Shown: piece after piece, positions 23,701 to 33,003 of the stretch
Layout of the letters: each line of letters starts with the position of its first letter
Numbering within the stretch: position 1 is the first letter of the stretch
Origin: Candidatus Sulfopaludibacter sp.
Lineage (GTDB): Bacteria > Acidobacteriota > Terriglobia > Bryobacterales > Bryobacteraceae
Length of the DNA: 45,855 nt
Reading direction: 5' to 3'
Assembly (NCBI GenBank): GCA_031292755.1
Contig: JARLGM010000037.1
Coordinates: 1-45,855 of the forward strand
Translations under genes and position numbers: made by a program
Notes under the pieces: generated by a model
Database searches by the model: none
What the model saw: only the letters and a program-made list of their open reading frames with translations
What the model was told of the DNA's origin: nothing

Positions 23701-25344
23701 CTACTTTGCCTCATTTGTAGGATCGATGTCGACCGGAATGTCCGTAAGCCGATCGATAGCATGCTGCATAGGCGGACGGATAACGCCCAGGGTGTCGAGC
23801 ATGCGCTTCGCTCCGGCATAATCGCCCTGGGCTTCCAGCATCAGCAGGTCGTGCGTGAGGTCGCGGACCGCGCCCTTGATCTTCGTAAAGTCGACCGCGA
23901 AGGTTCCATCGGGCCGGCCCACGAAGCCGCCTTTCTCGGTGAGATAGTTAAGCTGCAGCGCCATGCCTTTGCCGTGCGCCTCGGTCAACCCGAAGCGCAG
24001 GGAACGGAAGGCCGAGGCCAGGAACGTAGTGTAGAGCTGATGCTCCGCCGCGGGAGGATGCGCCAGTCCGTGATCGAACATATATTGCAGCATGAACAGG
24101 CCGGTGACGTCCGCCTTGGCCTCTTCGATGGCGCTGTAAAGTTCCTTGAGCTCCTGTCGTGGCGTGGTGTTCCGTCCGGCCACCTGGATCTGGTGCGGAC
24201 CGATGCCGTGGCTCAGTTCGTGCGCCAGAATGTGAGTGAAGAAATAGTCGAAGCTGAGATCCTCTTTCGCCGCCGCCGGCAGCACCCGCGCTGCGATGGG
24301 CGTGAGGTTCACTTCGAACTTGGCCTCCTGCACGTTCTTGAGCATCACCCGCTTGCTGCCCTTCTGATTGACCACTCGCTCGTCATTGGGCAGGTTAAAG
24401 GCCGCGGTGCGGACCCCGTGCGCGCCATCGCCGGCGGCGTAGACTTCGTTCACCACGCGGATGGGCGCGGAGGCTCCCAGCTTGGGATTGCGATACTTCG
24501 CATCGATGGGCAGGTTGTTCTCAATCTCCTGGAGGTGGTCCGAGAACATCTTCAGGCGGTCGGTTTCCCGGCTGTCGCGAATGGTGATGTAAGCCTCGAA
24601 TCCGGCTTTGTAGCCGAACAGCTCGTCGTTGTAGGTTTCGTAGGGGCCGATGGTGATGTCGAGCGGGGCATCCAGATCCATCCAGGCAAGATCGCTGGCG
24701 TAGTAGTCGTTGGAGAGAAACGCAGCGGCGCGCAGCGTGAGATATTGCTTCAGCGAAGCGTTGCCGGTGAGCGCCGCGGCTTCGCGCAGCAGGCCGGCCG
24801 CTTTAGTGAGATCGGCCGCATAAGCCTTGCTGTAGGGAACGATGGTGAGATGATGCGCGGCATCGCGGCGAATCACGGTGAAGAAGCCTTCGGCCTGTTC
24901 GCGCTCCGGCGCCGGCAGCGTCTTGGCCCAGGATTCGAACTCCTCGCGCTTCATATCTTCGGGGTAGAAGTTGGCGCCCAGCGGCTTGTGCTCCGGCACG
25001 CCGGGCAGAAACGCCGTGTGGCCGTCCAGGTCGCTCCAGGGGCCTTTATTGAGCCAGAAATAATGGGCCCGCGCTTGGCCGAGCGGATCGGTGGCGCCGG
25101 CGAGCGACGTGTACCAGGCGCGCCCGCCGCTCCAGAGTTGGTCCATGAACGTGAAGTTCAGGACGCGCGCGGCCTCGACGAGTTTGGCCAGGGCCTGACG
25201 GTCCCCCGGTGACAAGGACGACTCATCGTACTTAAGCTTCACGGGCGCGAGACGCGCGCTCATCTGTTGCAAGTGGGCGAGATCGGGCATAACGGCGGCG
25301 ACGGCCAAGAATGCAGTTGCGGCGAGCAACGGAAACGGCTTCAT
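23701..25344 (-). CDS. M49-family (dipeptidyl peptidase III-like) zinc peptidase, exported
   Basis: A zinc metallopeptidase of 547 residues. The zinc motif is the pentapeptide form HELSH at 375-379 (HELSHGIGPH), not the hexapeptide HExxGH of eukaryotic DPP III; the second motif EEAKAD is at 407-412. Some bacterial relatives also carry the pentapeptide. The N-terminus MKPFPLLAATAFLAVAAVM looks like a signal or anchor. The frame extends 31 codons upstream, but that part looks non-coding. First gene of the operon M49, methyltransferase, ABC ATPase, permease. Likely removes dipeptides from peptide N-termini outside the cytoplasm. Confidence 0.88.
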   Translation of the reverse strand: MKPFPLLAATAFLAVAAVMPDLAHLQQMSARLAPVKLKYDESSLSPGDRQALAKLVEAARVLNFTFMDQLWSGGRAWYTSLAGATDPLGQARAHYFWLNKGPWSDLDGHTAFLPGVPEHKPLGANFYPEDMKREEFESWAKTLPAPEREQAEGFFTVIRRDAAHHLTIVPYSKAYAADLTKAAGLLREAAALTGNASLKQYLTLRAAAFLSNDYYASDLAWMDLDAPLDITIGPYETYNDELFGYKAGFEAYITIRDSRETDRLKMFSDHLQEIENNLPIDAKYRNPKLGASAPIRVVNEVYAAGDGAHGVRTAAFNLPNDERVVNQKGSKRVMLKNVQEAKFEVNLTPIAARVLPAAAKEDLSFDYFFTHILAHELSHGIGPHQIQVAGRNTTPRQELKELYSAIEEAKADVTGLFMLQYMFDHGLAHPPAAEHQLYTTFLASAFRSLRFGLTEAHGKGMALQLNYLTEKGGFVGRPDGTFAVDFTKIKGAVRDLTHDLLMLEAQGDYAGAKRMLDTLGVIRPPMQHAIDRLTDIPVDIDPTNEAK

Positions 25345-25420
25345 CGATTCTATTTTAGCGAGGGCCGGATTTCTCACGGTGGCACGGCGTTTGCTCTGGC
25401 CAGTGCGAAGAAGATCCACG

Positions 25421-25960
25421 ATGAAAACGCAAGTCACATTTATTCTGCCGGCGGTTCTTGCATCGGCTGTTGCCCTGTGCGCCGCGGTACGAACGGATTA
25501 CGATCACAAGGCCGATTTCGGCCACTATCGCACGTACTCCTGGATCGGAGTGCGAGCGGGCGATTCCCTTTGGCAGGACCGCATCACGAGCGCTGTCGAT
25601 AGCGCATTGGCGGCTAAGGGGTGGACCAAGGTTCCGTCAGGCGGCGAGGCAACGGTGTCGGCTTTTGGGCGGACGCGGGAGCAGGATACGCTGCAAACCT
25701 TTTATGACGGATTCCCGGGATGGGGCTGGGACGCCGGCTGGTGGGGAGGCGGCATGGATATGGGCGAGTCGACCACTCAGGTAGTGCCGGAACGAGTCGG
25801 CAATCTCACGGTCGATATCTTCGACGCCAACACCAAAAAACTGATTTGGCGCGGAGTGGCCAGCGACGCCGTTGGCGACAATCCGGAGAAGAACGAGAAG
25901 AAGATGGACAAGACCGTAGACGATATGTTCAAGAAATTCCCGCCTAACGGCAAGGGCTAA
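25421..25960 (+). CDS. DUF4136 domain exported protein
   Basis: A 179-residue protein of the DUF4136 family, function unknown. A signal peptide (MKTQVTFILPAVLASAVALCAA) precedes VRTDYDHKADFGHYRTYSWIG, the usual opening of this domain. KGWTKVPSGGEATVSAFGRTRE and GNLTVDIFDANTKKLIWRGVASD match the family pattern. A glycine/tryptophan-rich loop (GFPGWGWDAGWWGGGMD) lies in the middle. The ATG at 25421 is chosen to start at the signal peptide; the frame runs 14 codons further up. Many family members are lipoproteins, but here no lipobox cysteine is in position. Confidence 0.85.
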   Translation: MKTQVTFILPAVLASAVALCAAVRTDYDHKADFGHYRTYSWIGVRAGDSLWQDRITSAVDSALAAKGWTKVPSGGEATVSAFGRTREQDTLQTFYDGFPGWGWDAGWWGGGMDMGESTTQVVPERVGNLTVDIFDANTKKLIWRGVASDAVGDNPEKNEKKMDKTVDDMFKKFPPNGKG

Positions 25961-25975
25961 CACTTCCATCCCCCC

Positions 25976-26019
25976 TTGACTCGGAGGTCTGTCTGACCGT
26001 AGTATATGGCAGTCATATA
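25976..26019 (+). promoter_or_regulatory. Promoter and palindromic operator of the first padR-ADOP module
   Basis: TTGACT (25976-25981) and TAGTAT (26000-26005) are separated by 18 bases. TATATG (26003-26008) and CATATA (26014-26019) are perfect 6-base inverted arms around GCAGT, overlapping the -10 and the expected start of transcription. This is where a PadR repressor would act on its own gene. Transcription would begin near 26012, so the ATG at 26021 may be the real start on an almost leaderless message. Confidence 0.55.
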
Positions 26020-26365
26020 TATGGAAGACAGATCTATCGATCGTGAGTGGAAGAAGGGCAGCGCCGAGCTGCTCCTGCTCTCCCTCCTGGAGGCCATGCC
26101 TCGCCACGGCTATGAGATCAGCAAACTGATCGAGCAGCGGTCAGAGGGCGCGCTCCGGTTTCACGCTGCGTCGCTCTACCCGCTGCTGTACCGCCTTGAA
26201 AAGCGCGGATGGATTCAGGGCCGCTGGGTGGAAAAGGGCAGCCAGAGGCGGCGCCGTTACTACAAGCTGACGGCGCTGGGCCGGAAAATTCTGGCGTCCC
26301 AGCGGCAAGGCTGGCAAGTGTTCGTGGAGGCCATCAACCGGGTCGCGGGGGTGGAAAATGCCTGA
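26006..26365 (+). CDS. PadR family transcriptional repressor (first copy)
   Basis: Winged-helix repressor of 119 residues, or 114 from the ATG at 26021 (MEDRSIDREW), which may be correct given the promoter position. The PadR domain is complete: KKGSAELLLLSLLEAMPRHGYEISKLIEQRSEG, ASLYPLLYRLEKRGWIQGRWVEKG and RRRRYYKLTALGRKIL. It is about 75% similar by eye to the second copy at 37260. Its stop overlaps the ADOP start by 8 bases (ATGCCTGA). It likely represses its own operon through the TATATG/CATATA palindrome; the inducer is unknown. Confidence 0.92.
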   Translation: MAVIYMEDRSIDREWKKGSAELLLLSLLEAMPRHGYEISKLIEQRSEGALRFHAASLYPLLYRLEKRGWIQGRWVEKGSQRRRRYYKLTALGRKILASQRQGWQVFVEAINRVAGVENA

Positions 26366-29045
26366 TTGGAGCGAGCCGATCCGGAGGCTGATGGCGGGCT
26401 TGAGCCTGAGTCCGGCGCGCGAGGCGGAGATTGTCGAAGAACTGGCGGAGCACGCCGAGGACCGTTACCGGGAACTTCAGAGTGCCGGGGCTACGGAGGC
26501 GGAAGCGCGGCGCGGGGCACTCGACGAAACGCGCGGTCTGGCCACAGAACTGCGCGCCATCGAGCGCCCGGATATCGCCGAGCCCGTCGTGCCGGGCATG
26601 AAAACCCCGGGGCAGTTTCTTTCCGGTCTCGCACAGGATCTCCGCTACGGATTCCGCACACTGCGCAAGAATCCGGGCTTCACCGCTGTCGCCATGCTGG
26701 CGTTGGCGGTTGGCATCGGGGCCAATACGGCCATTTTCAGCGTAGTGAACGGCGTGCTTCTGCGCCCGCTCGCGTATCCCGATCCGGACCGCCTGGTGAA
26801 CATCCATGAGACCTCTTCGGAATTCAGCCAGAGCTCGGTGGCGTACCCGAACTTCCTCGATTGGCGGCGCGACTCCCGTTCCTTCGCCGGCATGGGCGCG
26901 TGGCGAAGCGACGACTTCAACTTCACCGGAGCCGGCGAGCCCGAGCAGTTGCCCGGCAAGTACGTCTCGGCGAGTTTATTCCCTGCCCTCGGAGTGACGC
27001 CGCTGCTGGGGCGAACCTTCCTGCCGCAGGACGACCGCAAGGGTGCGGCCTGCACGGTGGTGCTCAGCAATGGCTTCTGGAAGCGGCGCTTCGGCGGCGA
27101 CGCGGGCATTCTGGGCCGGTTCCTCACTCTCAACGCCGCGAACTGCGCGGTGGTGGGCGTTCTGCGGCGCGACTTTCCGTTCCGCGGGGACATCTACGTT
27201 CCTATCGAGCAATGGGACTCGGTGGAGTTGCACACCCGCGAGTCGCACCTGGGACTGGCCGTGGCCGCACGCCTCAAGCCCGGCGTCACCATCGAAGCGG
27301 CGCAGGGCGAACTCTCTGCGCTGGCGAGTGCGCTGGCCCGCCAGTATCCCGCGACCAATGGCGGTCGCGGTACCAAAGCGGTCCCGATGAAAGATGACGA
27401 GGTGCGGTCCATCCGTCCCACGCTGCTCCTCCTGGTGGGCGCGGTGGGATTCGTGCTGATCATCGCCTGCGCCAACGTGGCTAATCTTTTGCTGGCGCGC
27501 TCCACGGCGCGCCGGCGTGAGTTTGCCATTCGCACCGCCCTGGGGGCGGAACGCTCGCGCGTGGTGCGCCAATTGCTGACCGAAAGCTTGCTGCTCTCTC
27601 TGGGCGCGGCCGCCATTGGATTGTTGCTGGCCCGCTTCGGCACGAGCCTGGTCCTGGCTGCCACGCCGGGTACGCTGCCCCGCGCGGAGGAGATCGGAGT
27701 CGATCCCTACGTCATGCTCTTCACCCTGGCGGTGGCGATTGCTACCGGCATCCTGTTCGGCTTGGCACCGGCATTTCACGGAGCCAACGCCAACCCGCAG
27801 GACTCGTTGAAGGAAGGCGCGCGCGGCGCGGGCGGTGGACGTCATCGCGCGGAGGGAGTGTTCGTAATGGTCGAGGTCGCCCTCGCAGTCATCCTGCTGG
27901 CCGGCGCCGGTTTGATGATGCAAAGCATCTGGCGCCTGTGGCGGGTCGATCCGGGATTCCAAACCGGCCATATCCTCACCTCGCAGGTTGCGCTGTCTCC
28001 CAAAGTGATGGCCAGCCCGCCGGCCATCCGGCTGGCATACCAGCAAATGGTGGGGCGCGTGGCAGCCACTCCCGGAGTTCAGGCGGCGGCCATCACCTCG
28101 GTGATCCCCCTCGGCGATAGCGACAGCGAAATCCCCTTCTGGACGGGCGCCGGACCCCAGCCGGCACCGGACCGCATGACCTCGGCCATGTTCTTCATCG
28201 TCACCCCCGATTACCCCGCGGTGATGCAATTTCCTCTGGGTCGCGGGCGCTTTTTCAGCGAACACGACACGCTGGGCTCCCCCCAGGTGGCGGTGATCGA
28301 CGAGGTGATGGCCAAACACGTTTTTCCCGGACAGGACCCCATCGGACGGCAGATCAACCTGATTGTGGTGGGCCCGGTCCAGATCATCGGCGTAGTGGGG
28401 CATGTGAAGCACTGGGGACTGGACTCCGACGATACCGCCAAAATCCGCGACCAGATCTACTTCCCCTTCCTACAGGTGCCCGATAAGTTCATGACCGAAG
28501 CGGTTGCAGGCTTGAACCTGACCCTGCGGACGAGCCCGGAACCGCTGACGTTAGTTCCCGCCATGCGCGCAGCCGTGGCCGGTCCCACGCGCGATCAGCC
28601 TATCTATGCGGTCCGCACGATGGAGGAGATCATTTCGCGCTCGCTGGCCGAGCGGCGCTTCACGCTGCTGGTGCTCGTCATTTTCGCGGCGGCAGCTCTG
28701 TTATTGGCCGTTGTGGGAATTTATGGTGTGATGTCGTACGCCGTCACCCGGCGGACGCACGAGTTGGGAATTCGCGCCACCCTGGGGGCCACGCGCGGCG
28801 AAATTGTAGTATTGGTGCTGCGGCAGGGAATGAAGCTGGCGTGCGGCGGGCTGGCAGCGGGCCTGGTTGCCGCGATCGCACTCACGCGATTCATGGCCGC
28901 TCTACTGTACGGCGTGCGCCCGGCAGACCCGGCGACATTGGCAGCGGTGACGTTGCTGCTGGGAGCGATTGCGTTGCTGGCGTGCTACATCCCGGCGCGG
29001 CGCGCCACCAGGGTCGATCCCGTGGTGGCCCTGCGCTGCGAATGA
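26358..29045 (+). CDS. ADOP-family orphan ABC permease (MacB-like, duplicated), first copy
   Basis: An 895-residue membrane protein of the Acidobacterial duplicated orphan permease family, related to the MacB/FtsX permease but without a linked ATPase. Residues 1-80 are a cytoplasmic helical region (REAEIVEELAEHAEDRYRELQSAG). LRYGFRTLRKNPGFTAVAMLALAVGIGANTAIFS is the first membrane signature. A large external MacB core follows, then VGFVLIIACANVANLLLARSTARRREFAIRTALGA. The second half repeats the pattern and ends VVGIYGVMSYAVTRRTHELGIRATLGATRGE with LACYIPARRATRVDPVVALR. The role is unproven; efflux or envelope export is likely. Confidence 0.93.
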   Translation: MPDWSEPIRRLMAGLSLSPAREAEIVEELAEHAEDRYRELQSAGATEAEARRGALDETRGLATELRAIERPDIAEPVVPGMKTPGQFLSGLAQDLRYGFRTLRKNPGFTAVAMLALAVGIGANTAIFSVVNGVLLRPLAYPDPDRLVNIHETSSEFSQSSVAYPNFLDWRRDSRSFAGMGAWRSDDFNFTGAGEPEQLPGKYVSASLFPALGVTPLLGRTFLPQDDRKGAACTVVLSNGFWKRRFGGDAGILGRFLTLNAANCAVVGVLRRDFPFRGDIYVPIEQWDSVELHTRESHLGLAVAARLKPGVTIEAAQGELSALASALARQYPATNGGRGTKAVPMKDDEVRSIRPTLLLLVGAVGFVLIIACANVANLLLARSTARRREFAIRTALGAERSRVVRQLLTESLLLSLGAAAIGLLLARFGTSLVLAATPGTLPRAEEIGVDPYVMLFTLAVAIATGILFGLAPAFHGANANPQDSLKEGARGAGGGRHRAEGVFVMVEVALAVILLAGAGLMMQSIWRLWRVDPGFQTGHILTSQVALSPKVMASPPAIRLAYQQMVGRVAATPGVQAAAITSVIPLGDSDSEIPFWTGAGPQPAPDRMTSAMFFIVTPDYPAVMQFPLGRGRFFSEHDTLGSPQVAVIDEVMAKHVFPGQDPIGRQINLIVVGPVQIIGVVGHVKHWGLDSDDTAKIRDQIYFPFLQVPDKFMTEAVAGLNLTLRTSPEPLTLVPAMRAAVAGPTRDQPIYAVRTMEEIISRSLAERRFTLLVLVIFAAAALLLAVVGIYGVMSYAVTRRTHELGIRATLGATRGEIVVLVLRQGMKLACGGLAAGLVAAIALTRFMAALLYGVRPADPATLAAVTLLLGAIALLACYIPARRATRVDPVVALRCE

Positions 29046-29052
29046 CCGGCCG

Positions 29053-30834
29053 CTATTTGCCCTGCCCGCGAACGGCGATTCCCAGTTCACGCAACTGCTT
29101 CTCCGATACCGCCGAGGGCGCGTTGCACATCAGGTCCGTTCCGCGCGCTGTCTTGGGGAACGGAATGACGTCGCGAATCGAAGTTTCGCCTGCCAGGATC
29201 ATCACCAGCCGGTCCAGGCCGAGGGCGATTCCGCCGTGCGGCGGCGCGCCGAATTCCAGGGCATCGAGCAGATGTCCGAACCGGCGGCGGGCTTCGTCAT
29301 CGGCCATGCCGAGCGCGGCGAAGACCTTGGCCTGTACGTCGCGGCGGTGAATACGAATGGAGCCGGAACCCAGTTCCACTCCGTTCAGCACCAGGTCATA
29401 CGACTTGGCGCGGCAGCGAGCCGGGTCGGCCGTCAGCTTGTCCAAATCCTCGTCGTGAACCGACGTGAAGGGATGGTGGGCGGCATTCCAGCGCTGCTCC
29501 TCCTCGTCCCATTCGAACATGGGGAAATCGACGACCCACAGAAATTGGAAATTCTTCGGATCGAGCAGCTTGTGCCGGTCGTTGAACTTCTGCGCGCAGT
29601 ACAGGCGCAACTGGCCGCAGGCCTGATAGGTGGTCACATCGGGCAGATGGCCCTTCGGTTCGCCGCCCCAGGTGGCCAGCACCAGCAGATCGTTTTCGGC
29701 GGCGCCACAGCGTTCGCGCACCTGCGCCATTTTCTCCGGAAAGTCGCGTTCCAGGCGCTTGGGATCGTCATAGACGCGGAGACCGCGCTCCTGGCCGAAC
29801 GCCTTCAGTTCGTCGCGCTCCTTGCGGCTGGGCGCTCCGGTGCCGGGGATATGGATGGCCATCAGCGGCAGATTGTTATTGGCCAGTTCCGGAATCAGGT
29901 CGCTCACCTGATGCATGGGTGGAATGCGGCAGTCCGGCTTATCGATGCCGTAGCGCTGCATCGCCTGTGCGTAGGTGAGGCGCGGAAACCGCTGCGGCAC
30001 CTGGTAGCCGGCCACGGCGCAGACCCGCTGTACCAGCGGCTCGATGACTTCGAAAATGCGTTCCTGCTGCGGGAACGACATCTCCAGATCGATTTGGGTG
30101 AATTCCGGCTGGCGGTCGGCCCGCAGATCTTCGTCGCGGAAGCAGCGGACAATCTGAAAGTACTTTTCGAAGCCGCTGACCATCAGAAGCTGCTTGAACA
30201 CCTGCGGCGATTGCGGCAGCGCGTAAAAGGTGCCGGGCTGCACGCGGCTGGGCACCAGGTAGTCGCGCGCGCCTTCCGGCGTGGAACTGGTCATGAACGG
30301 CGTTTCGATTTCGAGGAAGCCCTGCGAGTACAGGAACTCGCGCACGGCGAACGAGATCTTCGAGCGGAGGATGACGTTGCGCTGCATGTGCGGGCGGCGC
30401 AGGTCCACATAACGATACTTCAAGCGCACGTCTTCGCTGACGTCCACTTCCTCTTCCATGGGGAAGGGCGGCGTGCGGGATTCGTTCAGAATCCAAAGCT
30501 TGCTGACCACGACCTCCACTTCGCCGGTGGCCAGGTTGGGATTGATGGTTTCCGGGGTGCGTTTGGCCACCACTCCCTCCACGGCGATCACGTATTCGCC
30601 ACGGACCAGGGCCGCGCGATCGTGGATGGACGCTTCGGCGTCTTCGCGGAATACCAGTTGCGTCACGCCGTCGCGGTCGCGCAGATGCAGGAAGATGACG
30701 CCGCCCAGATCGCGGCGGCGGTGCACCCATCCCATCAGGAGGACGGTTTTGCCCTCGTCGGCGGCGCGCAGATCGCCGCACATGTGAGTGCGGCGAAGCT
30801 CGCCCAGAAAATCCAATGCTACAGAGGTTTCCAT
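29053..30834 (-). CDS. aspS: Aspartyl-tRNA synthetase
   Basis: Class II synthetase charging tRNA-Asp, 593 residues, bacterial type with the inserted GAD domain (about 290-420). The OB domain has [22 protein letters not shown]. Motif 2 ([23 protein letters not shown]) and motif 3 ([15 protein letters not shown]) are intact. At the two anticodon-domain positions linked to relaxed specificity in Pseudomonas AspRS (His and Gly), this protein has Leu (RRDL) and Thr (PETIN), so it looks like the discriminating kind; that is inference. Transcribed after hisS with an 11-base gap and convergent with the ADOP gene 7 bases away. Confidence 0.97.
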   Translation of the reverse strand: METSVALDFLGELRRTHMCGDLRAADEGKTVLLMGWVHRRRDLGGVIFLHLRDRDGVTQLVFREDAEASIHDRAALVRGEYVIAVEGVVAKRTPETINPNLATGEVEVVVSKLWILNESRTPPFPMEEEVDVSEDVRLKYRYVDLRRPHMQRNVILRSKISFAVREFLYSQGFLEIETPFMTSSTPEGARDYLVPSRVQPGTFYALPQSPQVFKQLLMVSGFEKYFQIVRCFRDEDLRADRQPEFTQIDLEMSFPQQERIFEVIEPLVQRVCAVAGYQVPQRFPRLTYAQAMQRYGIDKPDCRIPPMHQVSDLIPELANNNLPLMAIHIPGTGAPSRKERDELKAFGQERGLRVYDDPKRLERDFPEKMAQVRERCGAAENDLLVLATWGGEPKGHLPDVTTYQACGQLRLYCAQKFNDRHKLLDPKNFQFLWVVDFPMFEWDEEEQRWNAAHHPFTSVHDEDLDKLTADPARCRAKSYDLVLNGVELGSGSIRIHRRDVQAKVFAALGMADDEARRRFGHLLDALEFGAPPHGGIALGLDRLVMILAGETSIRDVIPFPKTARGTDLMCNAPSAVSEKQLRELGIAVRGQGK

Positions 30835-30845
30835 ATCGATTGTTT

Positions 30846-32108
30846 TCAGTTCACCGCCACGGTGAGCCTGGCGGCGATCTCATCCCGGGTCAACTCCTGC
30901 TGCTCGCCCGTGGACATATTCTTGAGCGCGTAGCGGCCCGCCGTCATTTCATTCTCTCCCACTATGAGGGTGAAGCGCGCGCCCAGTTTGTTGGCGAGCT
31001 CCATGGCGCGCTTCAACCGGGCTTCCACCAGTTCCACCGAAAGGCCGGCGCGGCGCAATTCGCGCGCCATCACCGATGCGTGACGCAGGGCCGGCTCGCC
31101 CAGGGGCGCGATGAACAAGTCGAGGGGGACCGGCTTGTGCGCGTCTTCCACGGCCATCACCAGGCGATCTTCGCCGATGGAGAACCCGATGCCGGGCGAG
31201 TGCACTTTCGAACCGAGCGATTCGGCCAGCCCATCGTAGCGGCCGCCGCCGAGGACCGAATTCTGCGCGCCCAACGCTCCGTGTACTACCTCGAAGGTGG
31301 TGCGCATGTAATAGTCCAGACCGCGCACCATGCGCGGCCGGACTTCGTAGGCGATGCCGCGATCGTCGAGAAATTGTTTGACGGCTGTAAAGTGCGTCCG
31401 GCAGGGATCGCACAGAGCGTCCTGCATGCTGGGCAGGCGGTCGATGATGGGCTGATCGGCCTCCACCTTGCAATCCAGCACGCGCAGGGGATTGGTGTCC
31501 GCGCGACGCTGGCAATCGCCGCACAATTGCGAGGAGACGGCTTTGAGTTCCTGGCGCAAGCGCTCCACGAACTGCGGCCGGCAGTTGTGATCGCCCACCG
31601 AATTGAGGAGCAGCTTGAATCCGCTCATGCCCACGCGTTCGAGGACTTCCAGCACCATCTCGATGACTTCGGCGTCCACCGCCGGCGATTCGCTGCCGAT
31701 GGCCTCCGCGCCGATCTGAAAAAACTGGCGGTAGCGGCCTTTTTGCGGGCGTTCGCGCCGGAACATGGGGCCCATGTAGTAAAGTTTCTGCACGCCGGAA
31801 CGCTGATCGAGGCGGTGCTCGATGTAGGCGCGGATGACGCTGGCGGTATTCTCCGGACGCAGGGTGAGCGAAGTCTCGTCGCGGTCGGTGAAGGTGTACA
31901 TCTCCTTGGTGACGATGTCGGTTTCTTCGCCCACGCCGCGCGCGAAGAGCTGCGTTTCTTCCAGGATGGGCGTGCGGATTTCGTGGTAATTGTAGGTCCG
32001 GAAAACGGCGCGCGCCACCGCTTCCACATGGTTCCACACCGCGGTGGATGGAGGTAGTAAGTCCCTGGTTCCTTTGACGGCTTTAATCAAAATAGTTGGA
32101 AATCCCAT
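30846..32108 (-). CDS. hisS: Histidyl-tRNA synthetase
   Basis: Class II synthetase charging tRNA-His, 420 residues. [11 protein letters not shown] is the family opening; [41 protein letters not shown] (motif 2), [15 protein letters not shown] (histidine-specific motif) and [13 protein letters not shown] (motif 3) are all present. A C-terminal anticodon-binding domain follows ([17 protein letters not shown] to [11 protein letters not shown]). The ATG at 32108 is used; an internal TTG seven codons in, just before IKAVKGTRD, would match shorter relatives. Forms a hisS-aspS pair. Confidence 0.97.
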   Translation of the reverse strand: MGFPTILIKAVKGTRDLLPPSTAVWNHVEAVARAVFRTYNYHEIRTPILEETQLFARGVGEETDIVTKEMYTFTDRDETSLTLRPENTASVIRAYIEHRLDQRSGVQKLYYMGPMFRRERPQKGRYRQFFQIGAEAIGSESPAVDAEVIEMVLEVLERVGMSGFKLLLNSVGDHNCRPQFVERLRQELKAVSSQLCGDCQRRADTNPLRVLDCKVEADQPIIDRLPSMQDALCDPCRTHFTAVKQFLDDRGIAYEVRPRMVRGLDYYMRTTFEVVHGALGAQNSVLGGGRYDGLAESLGSKVHSPGIGFSIGEDRLVMAVEDAHKPVPLDLFIAPLGEPALRHASVMARELRRAGLSVELVEARLKRAMELANKLGARFTLIVGENEMTAGRYALKNMSTGEQQELTRDEIAARLTVAVN

Positions 32109-32138
32109 GCTAGCACAGGCGGCCTATTTGCTTTTTTT

Positions 32139-32164
32139 AACGCGGAGGAACGGAGGCGCGGCGT
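32139..32164. repeat. Short piece of the CGCGGAG dispersed repeat
   Basis: AACGCGGAGGAACGGAGGCG and the following CGGCGT share the purine-rich CGCGGAGG blocks of the 1248-1346 palindrome. It sits between hisS and the hepT end, next to a run of seven T/A. Looks like a single arm of the same repeat family. Confidence 0.45.
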
Positions 32165-32167
32165 AAC

Positions 32168-32535
32168 TCAACGGTTGCCGGCTGGCGGGTCCTTCTGCAA
32201 GCGAAGAAACTCCTCGCTGGCGACGCTTCGCAGGGCCGCCAAACCATGTCGGATCGTATACCAGATCAGAGTTTCATCGACGGCTTCATACTCATGGCGG
32301 TAGACATTACCGGCGGCCGCGACGTCCGCCCAGTCGATCTCCGGATGCCGGCGGAACAGTTCATCAGGTAGGCGCCGCGACGCTTCCGAGATAATCTCCA
32401 GTGCGCGCACAACGGCGTAAACTGTCTTTCGGTCGGCGCGAAATGCTTCGAAATCGAAGTCCGCGGTAAAAGCATTGATGGCGTCGGCGTTATCAATGAT
32501 GTCGGAAAACGCTGCGCCGGATTTTTAGAACGCAT
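32168..32535 (-). pseudogene. HepT-like toxin (DUF86/HEPN) with a one-base frameshift
   Basis: The reading frame starts at the ATG at 32535 (MRSKNPAQRF), then must shift at the run of four T (minus strand; 32506-32509) to continue as SDIIDNADAINAFTADFDFEAFRADRKTVYAVVRALEIISEA and on to the stop at 32168. One added base restores a 122-residue HepT-like protein of normal length. The HEPN motif region is AAGNVYRHEYEAVDE: the HxY is present, but the arginine of RX4-6H is not at its usual place, a variant I associate with one DUF86 subgroup. It overlaps the MNT gene by 11 bases. Either inactivated, a slippage site, or a sequencing error in the homopolymer. Confidence 0.72.
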
Positions 32536-32827
32536 GAACCGCGTCGTGCAAAATGTTGGCCCGGAGCAGAGGCTTCAGGGTCCGCCGATTCACCACATCA
32601 CTCGGGCCATCGAGGAGGTCGTTGATGTAGAGTTTCATCCTGGCGTATTCAAAGACGCCAAGCGGCCGATTCTCGTCGAGCTCAACAAGCACGTCGATAT
32701 CACTCTCCGCTCCGGCCCGGCCTCGTGCCACCGAGCCGAATACCGCAGCGTGTGCCACGCCCAGACGCCGCAAATCAGACTCGTGGGCGCGGAGTGTTTC
32801 CAGCACGTATTGGAGATCCGATCTCAT
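32525..32827 (-). CDS. MNT-type nucleotidyltransferase (antitoxin of MNT-HepT)
   Basis: Minimal nucleotidyltransferase of 100 residues. In characterised MNT-HepT systems this protein adds AMP groups to HepT and silences it. The catalytic motif is complete: GS at 31-32 (VFGSVARGRAGAESDIDVLVEL), with Asp43 and Asp45 as metal ligands. RPLGVFEYARMKLYINDLL and DVVNRRTLKPLLRANIL match the family. It is upstream of and overlaps hepT, the common order. The antitoxin is intact while the toxin is frameshifted, as expected of a decaying module. The 176 bases upstream (32828-33003) hold no recognisable feature. Confidence 0.88.
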   Translation of the reverse strand: MRSDLQYVLETLRAHESDLRRLGVAHAAVFGSVARGRAGAESDIDVLVELDENRPLGVFEYARMKLYINDLLDGPSDVVNRRTLKPLLRANILHDAVHAF

Positions 32828-33003
32828 CTTCCACCACGAGTCTACCAGACCACTGTGGGCCTTGCCGAGGGGGTGCTAAGGCGCTCCAGTTCGCACCAAT
32901 TGCGTGAGCACGCCATCAGAATTCCTGCCAGTGATATAGTACCGAGCCTGGCTGCCTTCATCCTTTCAGGGATGCGGCTGCACCAGCGTTACAATCGTCA
33001 TGT

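Noticed and set aside
26976..28412. A 478-codon minus-strand frame inside the first ADOP gene
   Set aside because: Antisense shadow, with His/Gln/Arg-rich low-quality sequence and no start signal.
28969..30933. A 654-codon open frame opposite aspS
   Set aside because: Shadow of a certain synthetase gene; composition is antisense-like and there is no motif.
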